From the NCBI RefSeq assembly GCF_900176415.1, contig NZ_FWXO01000001.1:294086-358085 (forward strand): 64,000 nucleotides of DNA, written 5' to 3'. Shown here in pieces: positions 7,883 to 15,637 of the stretch (the stretch's first letter is position 1; each line of letters starts with the position of its first letter). Under the pieces are notes generated by a model. The model ran no database searches. It had not been told where the DNA came from and saw only the letters and a program-made list of their open reading frames with translations. The DNA is from Cellulophaga tyrosinoxydans. Its GTDB lineage: Bacteria; Bacteroidota; Bacteroidia; Flavobacteriales; Flavobacteriaceae. Both the position numbers and the translations under genes were made by a program.

Positions 7883-10084
7883 TTATTGGTCTTTTTTTAA
7901 ATTAAAAACAACTTTAGTACCCGTACCATCTTCATCATTATCGGTAATACAAATTGCCAATTTATCTTTATACATATCGTTTAAAATATCAATTCTTTTC
8001 TTGATATTTCCCATTCCTTTTGACTTCTGCTTTTTTTGATTGCTTGTTTTTAATGCTGCAGATTTTTTTCTTCCAACACCATTATCTGCTATGCTAATTT
8101 CGATAGAATTTTTATTGATTTCTTTAATATCAATTTTCAAAAATCCTTTTTCATCTTTATATCGCAATCCATGCCAAATAGCATTTTCTATATATGGCTG
8201 CAACAGCATAGGTGGAATTTGATACGCGTCAACATCAATATGCTCGTCTAGCGTTATTTCATAATCAAATTTCTCAGGAAATCTAGAATGCTCTAATTTG
8301 GTATAGAGCTCCAATAGTTCTAACTCCTTTGTTAACGGAATAAAATCTTCTTCAGAATTTTCTAAAACGGCACGCATTAAGGTTGAAAATTCTGTTAAAT
8401 ATCGGTTTGCACTCCTTTCATCACTTTTTGCAATAAAATTATTGACTGAATTTAAGGCATTAAAAATAAAATGCGGATTCATTTGAGAACGTAATGATTT
8501 GAGTGCCAATAAATTATTAGCCAATTTCTGCTGCTTATTACTACGATAGAAGAAATATGCAGTTAAGCCTAATAATAGCATTCCAAAAATTAAGGAATAA
8601 ATAAGCCACTTTTGGCGATCTACTAATTGCTCACTTGTCAAAGCCAAATCAAACTTACTTTGATACAATTCTCGCTCTTTTTCTAAACCTGCTATTCTAC
8701 TTTGTTTTAAAGCAATTTCCCTATTAAATCTAGCCGCTTGCGATAATTCTTGCTCTTTACGAACATATAATGTATCTACGACTGCAACATACTTTTGATA
8801 GGTTTCAAAAGCTTTAGTAAAATCACCTTGATACTCATAGACTTCCGATAGTTTGCGTGTAGCATCTTTCTGAACTAATAAATCATTATCATCGCCAGCT
8901 TCTTTAATACTTTCTTCTAAAAATGGAATAGCCTCAGCATACTTTTCTTGAGACAATAGCGCATTTCCAATTTTATATTTTATACGCTGTGTAGAAATAG
9001 AATCTGAGGTGATGGTCTGATTTGTAGATTTTGGAACGCGACTTGTATTCTGACTTAATTCTTGAAAATCTTTTAAACTCTTTTTGCGTAGCGATATTTC
9101 TTTATCGTATTCATTATTTCTATTATAAAAATCAGCAACTTTCTCTTTTTCTTGAACTGCCCTTTGAGGCGTTTCCTTTTTAGATAATTCCAATGAATTA
9201 TCGTAATACGCCTTAGCCTCTTCAACCTTATTTATTGAAGCAAATACATCTGCTATTTTAGAGTTAAGATCGGTTATTTTAGATTTAATAGAATTTTTTT
9301 GAGCTATTGAAAGACCTTGATTGTAATTTTCTATTGATTTAGTTGTATTGTTTAAACCTATATAAACATCGCCTAAGCCTTCATAAACTTGTGTTTTTTC
9401 GTAAGCCGAAATTCCAGATTTCTTTTGAATGGATAGGAAAATAGTCTCTGCGTTTTTGTACGATTTATTTAGCAGATAACTTTTCCCTAAAAGCAATTCT
9501 GTCTTCGTAGATTTCTCAGATAACAAGGCTTCTTTATAGCTGCTAATAGCTAAATCATATTGTTTGTAGTATTGGTAAATTTCTCCTAAAACAGTGTATG
9601 AATTGGCTATTTCTGTTTTGTTACCATTTCTTCCTAATTGAGAAATTGCCTTGGTAACAAAATCTATACTTTTCTTAAAATCTGTTTTTTTATAATATAT
9701 CGCCGAATCTAAATACGATTGCGATTGCACGCTACTCCTTTTCGAATTTGATTTAGAATTAGTGTTATAAAAAGGTTCATAACCTTCTACCAAAACATCT
9801 ACATCTTCAGAACTTTTTACGCGATGACTTACCGTTTGGAATTCAACACTTTCAAACTGAATAAGATCTCCTATAATTGCTTTTATTTTAAATTCACCAA
9901 GTCCATTAGTCACGGTATAGCCGCCACTGGTGGTCGTAACCGTTACTCCAGATATAGCCTCTCTATTCTCTTTGCCTTTAACTGTTCCTTTTATATCAAA
10001 ACTATACTCCGATTGTATGCCTTGTGAAAAGCTCACAAAACACGACAGAAAGAAAATTAATAAAATGCCTTGGTATTTACGCAT
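7883..10084 (-). CDS. LytS-type histidine kinase with periplasmic carboxypeptidase-regulatory-like and TPR sensor
   Basis: Sensor kinase of 733 aa. Order: signal peptide (to about residue 20, SFSQ); a carboxypeptidase-regulatory-like beta domain (about 29-100, DIKGTVKGKENREAISGVTV); a long array of TPR helices (about 125-430); a coiled-coil stretch; one membrane helix (about 493-513); then a cytoplasmic PF06580-type kinase with the phosphoacceptor region QMNPHFIFNALNS (His538) and an HATPase N-box/G-box (PYIENAIWHG, IADNGVGRKKS). The TPR sensor therefore lies in the periplasm. It precedes the LytTR regulator gene by 22 nt, a standard pair. The ligand is unknown. The ATG at 10084 is unambiguous. 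Confidence 0.93.
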   Translation of the reverse strand: MRKYQGILLIFFLSCFVSFSQGIQSEYSFDIKGTVKGKENREAISGVTVTTTSGGYTVTNGLGEFKIKAIIGDLIQFESVEFQTVSHRVKSSEDVDVLVEGYEPFYNTNSKSNSKRSSVQSQSYLDSAIYYKKTDFKKSIDFVTKAISQLGRNGNKTEIANSYTVLGEIYQYYKQYDLAISSYKEALLSEKSTKTELLLGKSYLLNKSYKNAETIFLSIQKKSGISAYEKTQVYEGLGDVYIGLNNTTKSIENYNQGLSIAQKNSIKSKITDLNSKIADVFASINKVEEAKAYYDNSLELSKKETPQRAVQEKEKVADFYNRNNEYDKEISLRKKSLKDFQELSQNTSRVPKSTNQTITSDSISTQRIKYKIGNALLSQEKYAEAIPFLEESIKEAGDDNDLLVQKDATRKLSEVYEYQGDFTKAFETYQKYVAVVDTLYVRKEQELSQAARFNREIALKQSRIAGLEKERELYQSKFDLALTSEQLVDRQKWLIYSLIFGMLLLGLTAYFFYRSNKQQKLANNLLALKSLRSQMNPHFIFNALNSVNNFIAKSDERSANRYLTEFSTLMRAVLENSEEDFIPLTKELELLELYTKLEHSRFPEKFDYEITLDEHIDVDAYQIPPMLLQPYIENAIWHGLRYKDEKGFLKIDIKEINKNSIEISIADNGVGRKKSAALKTSNQKKQKSKGMGNIKKRIDILNDMYKDKLAICITDNDEDGTGTKVVFNLKKDQ

Positions 10085-10292
10085 AACCCCTTAAATAGAT
10101 GATAAACTTAATTGATTTTAATGGCATTAAAAAATGAATAATTTGCTAGAATAGCTTTAAACGCTTCTATTTTTCCTCTTTTACACATTCAATCGTCAAG
10201 TTCACTCATTCAAAAGACCTGTTTACTCAAAATCGATTTTTTAAAAGATACTTTAGGCCTAGTTTTAGACCAGAATTTAAAACAAAGTAATT

Positions 10293-11489
10293 ATGAAAAA
10301 TATTAAAAAAGCAATAGGACTAAGTTTATTCGCACTATCATTTGGAACCATGTATGGTTGTGCTTTCGAGAATAAAAAAGAAACACTAATTACACAAGTT
10401 TCTATTACTCCACCACATAAACATGTGAGCAATACCGTAAAAATTGCACTTTTATTAGATACTAGTAATAGCATGGATGGATTAATAGACCAAGCAAAAT
10501 CGCAATTATGGGATATTGTAAATAAATTCGCTTACGTAAAGGCTCGCTGTGGTAATGATCCGAACCCAGATTACATACGTCCAAATTTAGAAATAGCGCT
10601 ATACCAGTACGGCAATGATCAGCTTTCGTCCAACGAAGGGTATATTCAGCAAGTTTTAGGTTTTAGTGGGGATCTAGATGAAATATCAGAAAAATTATTT
10701 TCCTTAAAAACCAATGGTGGAGAAGAATATTGCGGTACCGTTATACAAACATCATTAAACCAACTAGATTGGGGTAAAAATCCAGATCATCTTAAAATGA
10801 TATTTATTGCAGGCAATGAACCTTTTACTCAAGGAAAAATTAATTATAAAGATGCGGTTACCAATGCTAAAGAGAAGAATATTATCGTCAATACCATTTT
10901 CTGTGGTAATTATGAGCAAGGAGTCTCAACTGAATGGAAAAATGGGGCAGTTTTAACAGGTGGAGATTATATTGCTATTGACCACAATAAACATGTAGTG
11001 CATATTGACACACCTTATGATGCAAAAATTGTACAGTTAAATTCTAAACTAAACACAACATATGTGTCGTATGGAACGCTTGGAAAAGCAAAATTAGAAA
11101 AGCAATATTTACAAGACTCTAATGCAATGGAAGTAGAAGAAGCTGTAGCTGTAAAGAGAGCCGTAAGCAAAAGCTCTAGACTATATAATAATCCAACTTG
11201 GGATTTAGTAGATGCATCTGATGACAAAGATTTTGATGTAAAGAAAATTGACAAAGAGCAACTACCCGAAGTACTTAAAAACAAGACTGATAAAGAGATT
11301 GAAACCTATATCGAAGCTAAGAAGAACGAAAGAAAAAAAATACAATCAGAAATTATAGAATTAAATAAGCAAAGAGATTCTTTTATTGCCAAAAACCAGA
11401 AAGAAAATGCCACTGGCGACCTGGAAAGTGCCATGTTGAATGCTATTAAAAAACAAGCAGAAAAGAAAAATTACAAATGGGATGAATAA
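10293..11489 (+). CDS. VWA-domain lipoprotein
   Basis: 398 aa protein starting at ATG 10293. The N-terminus is a signal peptide ending TMYGC, a plausible but non-canonical lipobox with Cys23 as the lipidated residue. A von Willebrand factor A domain follows (about 48-250) with the metal-ion-dependent adhesion motif DTSNS (Asp56, Ser58, Ser60). The last 100 residues are Lys/Glu-rich and predicted helical or coiled coil (EAKKNERKKIQSEIIELNKQ). No known enzyme fold is seen. It is transcribed alone, divergent from the kinase gene, and ends at a strong bidirectional terminator. VWA lipoproteins like this are usually protein-protein interaction modules; its partner is unknown. Confidence 0.85.
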   Translation: MKNIKKAIGLSLFALSFGTMYGCAFENKKETLITQVSITPPHKHVSNTVKIALLLDTSNSMDGLIDQAKSQLWDIVNKFAYVKARCGNDPNPDYIRPNLEIALYQYGNDQLSSNEGYIQQVLGFSGDLDEISEKLFSLKTNGGEEYCGTVIQTSLNQLDWGKNPDHLKMIFIAGNEPFTQGKINYKDAVTNAKEKNIIVNTIFCGNYEQGVSTEWKNGAVLTGGDYIAIDHNKHVVHIDTPYDAKIVQLNSKLNTTYVSYGTLGKAKLEKQYLQDSNAMEVEEAVAVKRAVSKSSRLYNNPTWDLVDASDDKDFDVKKIDKEQLPEVLKNKTDKEIETYIEAKKNERKKIQSEIIELNKQRDSFIAKNQKENATGDLESAMLNAIKKQAEKKNYKWDE

Positions 11490-11510
11490 GTAACATAGTT
11501 GAAAACGAAA

Positions 11511-11540
11511 AAAACCCTGTGATAGCTATCACAGGGTTTT
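11511..11540. terminator. Bidirectional rho-independent terminator
   Basis: Perfect 15-bp inverted repeat (AAAACCCTGTGATAG and its complement) with A/T-rich flanks, placed between the convergent VWA gene (stop 11489) and the PorP/SprF gene (stop 11563). It can end transcripts from both sides. Confidence 0.85.
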
Positions 11541-11562
11541 CTTTGAAATGTTTATCGTCTTT

Positions 11563-12579
11563 TTAATAATTTACAGCAGGACAATTACAATCATAACGCT
11601 TTTCCGATTGTAAAAAGTCATACCCTATCGTAATTTGATGAAATCCTCCATTATCAAAACGAATATCTCCCATTTGATAAGAGTAGTTATAAGACACCAT
11701 AAAGTTCTTATAATTAACCCCCACAATTGGCGTAATTAATTGTAATCTTTGTTCTCCGAAAGAGTTATTTGTGGCATATTGTGCGCCATCAAAACTTCTT
11801 CTATACGATATTCCTCCCCATACTTTCCCAAAATCTACATCTCTGTACACTTTAGCGTTGAAATCCATAGCTTTTTCTTGCGTAAAATCTGTCATTTGAA
11901 ATAATACAGATGGTTCTAATTGCCAATCTCCACGTCCAAAAACATAACCTACAGAAAATAAATATCTTCTTAAATTATCAACTTCTAATTGGTTTGGGTT
12001 GTCTGTTCTATCTTTATAATACAAACTTCTTTTACTACTCATCATGTTTAAAATAGCTGCATGAGCATAGAATTCTAAGAAATTATAAGACATCCCTAAA
12101 TCTACATTAAAGTAGGAAGCGCTAATTTTTGAACCAACAATGGAAGGATCTGGTGTAACTGATCTAAATTCAGTCTCATCTAAGCTACTTTGTAACATAG
12201 TACCACTTAATCCAAATGAAAGTTGATTTAGACTACGGATATCTTCTCCAAAACGTAAATGATGCGCATACGTTAATTTTACTCCTGTTTGCGAATGGTA
12301 GCCATTAGCATCATTAAAAATAATAGCCCCAATTCCACTTTTTTCTCCAGCTCTAAAGTGGGCATTGAGTGTTTGCATATTTGGAGCTTCGTCTACACTA
12401 AACCATTGCTTTCTTGCAGTAAGTCTTACTTTTCCTCCTTCTCCAATACCGGCCATAGACGGGTAAACTAAATAATAATTATCCGCTAAATAATCAAAAT
12501 AAACAGGTATACCTTCTTGTGCCCAAGACTTTATTGTAAATACAAGGATTAGTAGTAAAGAAAAGTAAATCTTTTTCAT
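11563..12579 (-). CDS. Orphan PorP/SprF family outer-membrane protein
   Basis: 338 aa beta-barrel protein with signal peptide (to about residue 20, IKSWAQ). It has the PorP/SprF features YPSMAGIGEGGKVRLTARKQWFSVDEAP and alternating hydrophobic strands ending near GFHQITIGYDF. The C-terminus YDCNCPAVNY carries a CxC pair beyond the last strand. Unlike the copy at 1633-2610 it has no adhesin or OmpA gene beside it, and it has its own promoter and terminator. It may be a general T9SS component or may serve a cargo encoded elsewhere; the sequence does not decide. Confidence 0.85.
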   Translation of the reverse strand: MKKIYFSLLLILVFTIKSWAQEGIPVYFDYLADNYYLVYPSMAGIGEGGKVRLTARKQWFSVDEAPNMQTLNAHFRAGEKSGIGAIIFNDANGYHSQTGVKLTYAHHLRFGEDIRSLNQLSFGLSGTMLQSSLDETEFRSVTPDPSIVGSKISASYFNVDLGMSYNFLEFYAHAAILNMMSSKRSLYYKDRTDNPNQLEVDNLRRYLFSVGYVFGRGDWQLEPSVLFQMTDFTQEKAMDFNAKVYRDVDFGKVWGGISYRRSFDGAQYATNNSFGEQRLQLITPIVGVNYKNFMVSYNYSYQMGDIRFDNGGFHQITIGYDFLQSEKRYDCNCPAVNY

Positions 12580-12616
12580 TTCTAAGATTTAAGAGTGATA
12601 GCGTTCTAGATTTTTC

Positions 12617-12646
12617 CAAATATAAAGTATAACGGCATAAATCCAA
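12617..12646 (-). promoter_or_regulatory. Promoter of the orphan porP/sprF gene
   Basis: Minus-strand TTG (12644-12646), 19-nt spacer, then TATATTTG (12617-12624). This matches the Bacteroidota -33/-7 consensus and would give a leader of about 30 nt before the ATG at 12579. Confidence 0.6.
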
Positions 12647-12673
12647 CATTATTATATATAGTAATAGTGGCAA

Positions 12674-12681
12674 TAACTTTG
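12674..12681 (+). promoter_or_regulatory. Putative -7 box of the nfu gene promoter
   Basis: TAACTTTG, an exact TAnnTTTG match 24 nt upstream of the ATG at 12706. The expected TTG at -33 is not present (the region reads ATTATTATA), so support rests on the -7 alone. Confidence 0.4.
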
Positions 12682-12705
12682 TATTTTTGCTGAAAAATTA
12701 TTCAG

Positions 12706-13608
12706 ATGAAGGAGTTTACCATAACAATAGTAGAAACAAATAATCCTGCCATATTAAAATTTGATACCAATCACTTTATAACACAGAGCACTAATTACGA
12801 ATATAAAGATATAGATGAGGCTAAAAATTCTCCTTTAGCGCAGCAATTATTTTACTTACCATTTGTAAAAACGGTATATATTTCTGCAAATTTTATTGCT
12901 TTAGAGCGTTATAGTATAGTAGAATGGAATGATGTAAAAGATGAAGTAGCGCAACAACTCGTGGAATACCTAAACAGCGGAGAACCAGTTGTGTATGAAA
13001 ATAAAGATCCCAAAAAAATCCCAGCAACAGTATACGCAGAAAGTACTCCCAATCCAGCAGTTATGAAGTTTGTATCTAACAAAACTATTGTACCAACAGC
13101 GTTTGAGTTTAAAAATATTGATGAAGCTAAAGACTCTGGATTAGCTAAAAAATTATTCCATTTACCTTTTGTAAAAGAAGTGTTTTTTGATGAAAATTAT
13201 GTTTCTGTAACAAAATATGATGTTGCCGATTGGAACGAAGTTACTTATGATATTCGTGAACTTATTAGAAATTTTATTGCCGATGGTCATGAAGTAGTTA
13301 GTTCTGAAAGCGTTGTGAAAAAGAAAGCTGAAGCACCAAAAACGCAATTAGAAAACACCAATTTAGATGATACCTCGAAAAAAATCATAGACATTTTAGA
13401 AGAATATGTAAAACCTGCCGTTGCTAGCGACGGTGGTAATATACTTTTTAAGTCTTATGATAAAGAAAGTAAAACGGTAAATGTCATTTTACAAGGTGCT
13501 TGTAGCGGATGTCCTTCTTCTACCTTTACTTTAAAAAACGGTATTGAAAACATGTTAAAAAACATGATGGGCGACCAAGTACAAAATGTAGTTGCCTTAA
13601 ATGGTTAA
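12706..13608 (+). CDS. NifU/Nfu-family Fe-S scaffold protein with two Nfu_N domains
   Basis: 300 aa protein for iron-sulfur cluster storage and delivery. It contains two tandem Nfu N-terminal domains (about 5-92 and 107-194), recognisable by the repeated patterns ETNNPAILKF / ESTPNPAVMKF, KDIDEAKNSPLAQQLFYLPFVK / KNIDEAKDSGLAKKLFHLPF, and YSIVEWNDV / YDVADWNEV. A linker is followed by the NifU C-terminal scaffold domain (about 220-296) with the cluster-binding CxxC in GACSGCPSS (Cys266, Cys269). One Nfu_N copy is the more usual arrangement as I know the family. It is followed by dodecin on the same strand, which has its own likely promoter. Confidence 0.93.
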   Translation: MKEFTITIVETNNPAILKFDTNHFITQSTNYEYKDIDEAKNSPLAQQLFYLPFVKTVYISANFIALERYSIVEWNDVKDEVAQQLVEYLNSGEPVVYENKDPKKIPATVYAESTPNPAVMKFVSNKTIVPTAFEFKNIDEAKDSGLAKKLFHLPFVKEVFFDENYVSVTKYDVADWNEVTYDIRELIRNFIADGHEVVSSESVVKKKAEAPKTQLENTNLDDTSKKIIDILEEYVKPAVASDGGNILFKSYDKESKTVNVILQGACSGCPSSTFTLKNGIENMLKNMMGDQVQNVVALNG

Positions 13609-13626
13609 TTTATTGCTTAGCATTCT

Positions 13627-13654
13627 TTGAACGATTATTATTTTCTTAAATTTA
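13627..13654 (+). promoter_or_regulatory. Possible dodecin promoter
   Basis: TTG (13627-13629), 17-nt spacer, TAAATTTA (13647-13654), one mismatch from TAnnTTTG. It lies 25 nt upstream of the dodecin ATG, in the 71-nt gap after the nfu gene. Confidence 0.35.
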
Positions 13655-13679
13655 TAGAAACACAAAATAAATAATCATT

Positions 13680-13880
13680 ATGGCAATTTTAAAAGTAATT
13701 GAAGTATTAGCAAATTCTAACAAAGGTTGGGAAGATGCAGCAAAAAATGCAGTAGCTCAAGCAGCTAAAAGCGTAAAAAACATTAGATCGGTTTATATTA
13801 ATGAACAAAGTGCTACCGTTGATGATGGTAAAATTGTTGACTATCGTGTAAACGTAAAAATTACTTTTGAAGTAAAATAA
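13680..13880 (+). CDS. Dodecin family flavin-binding protein
   Basis: 66 aa, the usual dodecin size. It matches the family pattern throughout: VIEVLANSNKGWEDAAKNAV, then KNIRSVYINEQSATV, then DYRVNVKITFEVK. Dodecins form hollow dodecamers that bind and buffer flavins in the cytosol. The canonical flavin-stacking Trp is present in GWEDA (Trp17). It starts at ATG 13680 and is followed by a clear terminator. Confidence 0.93.
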   Translation: MAILKVIEVLANSNKGWEDAAKNAVAQAAKSVKNIRSVYINEQSATVDDGKIVDYRVNVKITFEVK

Positions 13881-13900
13881 TACGATCGCGAAACGTTCTA

Positions 13901-13926
13901 AAAAGCGCATTATTGCGCTTTTTTTT
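13901..13926 (+). terminator. Rho-independent terminator after dodecin
   Basis: Nine-base stem AAAAGCGCA / TGCGCTTTT with a TTAT loop, running into a T tract to 13926, 20 nt after the dodecin stop. Confidence 0.85.
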
Positions 13927-14050
13927 ATGCCTAAAAATTACAGCTGTTGCTCTATAAAAATTACTATTGCCGTAATCCATTTCTAAAGTAGGAATTAAAA
14001 AAAGGTTTGATTTACTTTGCAATTGTAAATAAAAAATTGAACGATTGAAC

Positions 14051-14869
14051 ATGGAGAAACTTACAGATTATCAAGAGCACATAGACAATGCAATAGCTTG
14101 GCTTTGGTCAGCATTACCCAATTTAATATTAGCCGTCCTTATCTTTTTTATTGGACTTTGGTTTATTCGACTTATAAACCGAATGGTTAGAAAATTTTTC
14201 GATAAAAAGGATTATGACGAATCTTTAGAGACTTTTCTACAGAGTTTAATAAACATTGGGCTAAAAATTATGCTCTTTGTATTAGTCATCACCCAATTAG
14301 GCGTACAATCATCATCATTAGTAGCTATCATTGGTGCTGCTGGTTTAGCTATTGGTTTAGCGTTACAAGGTTCCTTATCAAATTTCGCTGGCGGTGTTTT
14401 AATTTTGTTATTTAAACCATTTAAAGTAGGCGATTTTATTTCTGCACAAGGTGTAGACGGTACCGTTCTAGAAATTTCTATTTTCACAACAAAACTATCA
14501 ACCTTTGGCAATCAAGTTGCCATTATTCCCAATGGGCAATTATCCAATAACAACATTATTAACTACAATGCACAAGAAACGCGTAGAGATAAGATAAATA
14601 TTGGAATTGGTTATGGTTCTGATCTTAAAAAAGCAAAAGATATTTTACTACAAATTTGTGCAGAAAATGCAAATATTCTTAAAGATCCAGCACCTGTTGT
14701 TTATGTAGATGAGTTAGCGGATAGTGCGGTGAATTTAACCCTACGTTTCTGGGCAAATAATAGTGTTTTTTGGGAAGCACATTTTTACGTAATGGAAGAA
14801 GCAAAACTTAGGTTCGATGCAGAAGGTATCGAAATTCCATTCCCACAAGTGGTACAATACAACAAATAA
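14051..14869 (+). CDS. MscS-family mechanosensitive channel
   Basis: Small-conductance mechanosensitive channel protein of 272 aa, about the size of E. coli MscS. Three membrane helices fall at about 18-40, 68-86 and 90-120. The pore helix shows the Gly/Ala pattern AIIGAAGLAIGLALQGSLSN. The beta domain (VGDFISAQGVDGTVLEISIF, NQVAIIPNGQLSNN) and the alpha/beta cytoplasmic cage follow. It would release solutes on osmotic downshock. The ATG at 14051 is preferred to an in-frame TTG two codons upstream. Its stop lies 2 nt from the convergent tsaB stop, with no terminator between. Confidence 0.95.
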   Translation: MEKLTDYQEHIDNAIAWLWSALPNLILAVLIFFIGLWFIRLINRMVRKFFDKKDYDESLETFLQSLINIGLKIMLFVLVITQLGVQSSSLVAIIGAAGLAIGLALQGSLSNFAGGVLILLFKPFKVGDFISAQGVDGTVLEISIFTTKLSTFGNQVAIIPNGQLSNNNIINYNAQETRRDKINIGIGYGSDLKKAKDILLQICAENANILKDPAPVVYVDELADSAVNLTLRFWANNSVFWEAHFYVMEEAKLRFDAEGIEIPFPQVVQYNK

Positions 14870-14871
14870 AC

Positions 14872-15543
14872 TTATCCCTTTTTCTGAAGAATAAAGTCTT
14901 TTAAGTAATAAGGCTCAAAGTAGGCAACATTTTCAAATTTGCCTGCTTTGAACTTTTTATAAGATAACTTAGCCATTTCTTTGGCTGAAGGAACTACGGT
15001 GGTATTAAATGTAAAGTTAGGATGGCTTAAAAATTCTTGGCATTTTTCAGCTCCACTCCCTATTATTAATGTCGATCCTTTTTCTGAGTATTCCGAAAAA
15101 GAGTTGTGGTCAATAATCTCAGCTTTTGTTTCTCTTACTTCATTTAAATCAGCATCATAAACTGCAGAATAAACTTCCATTCGCCTAGCATCTAAAACAG
15201 GAATAATATAGGCCAGTTTGTTATCTGTATTCTGATTAGCCATACTTTCTAACGTAGGCACTGCAATTAAAGGCAAGTCTAAAGAAAAACACAATCCCTT
15301 TGCTGCAGAAACTCCTATACGCAAACCTGTATAGGATCCTGGGCCTTTACTTACAGCAATAGCCTGTAATTCTTGCAATGAAACCTTCGCTTCTTGTAAA
15401 ACCGCCTCTATAAATAAGTGCAACTGCTCTGCATGTGAAAAATTAGCAGAATCAAATTCTTTCAAGGCCAATAATTCCCCATTCTTTGCAAGGCTTACTG
15501 AACAATTGGTTGTAGCGGTTTCTAAATTTAATAGTATTGCCAT
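14872..15543 (-). CDS. tsaB: tRNA threonylcarbamoyladenosine biosynthesis protein TsaB
   Basis: Partner of TsaD/TsaE in making t6A37 on ANN-decoding tRNAs. 223 aa, typical length. It shows the actin/ASKHA-like N-terminus ILLNLETATTNCSVSLAKNG, the SHAEQLHLFI segment, and the signature VSKGPGSYTGLRIGVSAAKG, then the AVPTLESMA region. The ATG at 15543 lies only a few bases downstream of a near-perfect promoter, so the transcript may have almost no leader. It is separated from the efflux operon by a terminator. Confidence 0.95.
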   Translation of the reverse strand: MAILLNLETATTNCSVSLAKNGELLALKEFDSANFSHAEQLHLFIEAVLQEAKVSLQELQAIAVSKGPGSYTGLRIGVSAAKGLCFSLDLPLIAVPTLESMANQNTDNKLAYIIPVLDARRMEVYSAVYDADLNEVRETKAEIIDHNSFSEYSEKGSTLIIGSGAEKCQEFLSHPNFTFNTTVVPSAKEMAKLSYKKFKAGKFENVAYFEPYYLKDFILQKKG

Positions 15544-15551
15544 ATGGAGTA

Positions 15552-15583
15552 CAAATATACATGCTAGCCTTAAAAAAATACAA
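15552..15583 (-). promoter_or_regulatory. Promoter of tsaB, nested in the preceding terminator
   Basis: Minus-strand TTG (15581-15583), 21-nt spacer and TATATTTG (15552-15559). The -7 box ends 8 nt before the ATG, so initiation would fall at or next to the start codon. The TTG is the last part of the U tract of the upstream terminator. Confidence 0.55.
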
Positions 15584-15612
15584 AAAAAAGACCCACAATT
15601 AATTATGGGTCT
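15581..15612 (-). terminator. Terminator of the efflux operon
   Basis: Stem AGACCCA / TGGGTCT with an AT-rich, partly self-complementary loop, followed on the minus strand by an eight-base T tract. It lies about 25 nt downstream of the tolC stop. Confidence 0.75.
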
Positions 15613-15637
15613 ATACTACTCGAACAGGTATTTTATT

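Noticed and set aside
10085-10292. 208-nt gap between the kinase and the VWA gene as a possible RNA gene
   Set aside because: Holds no tRNA-like cloverleaf, no strong hairpin and no riboswitch pattern I recognise; probably just divergent promoters. A TACTTTAG near 10250 is a poor -7 match.
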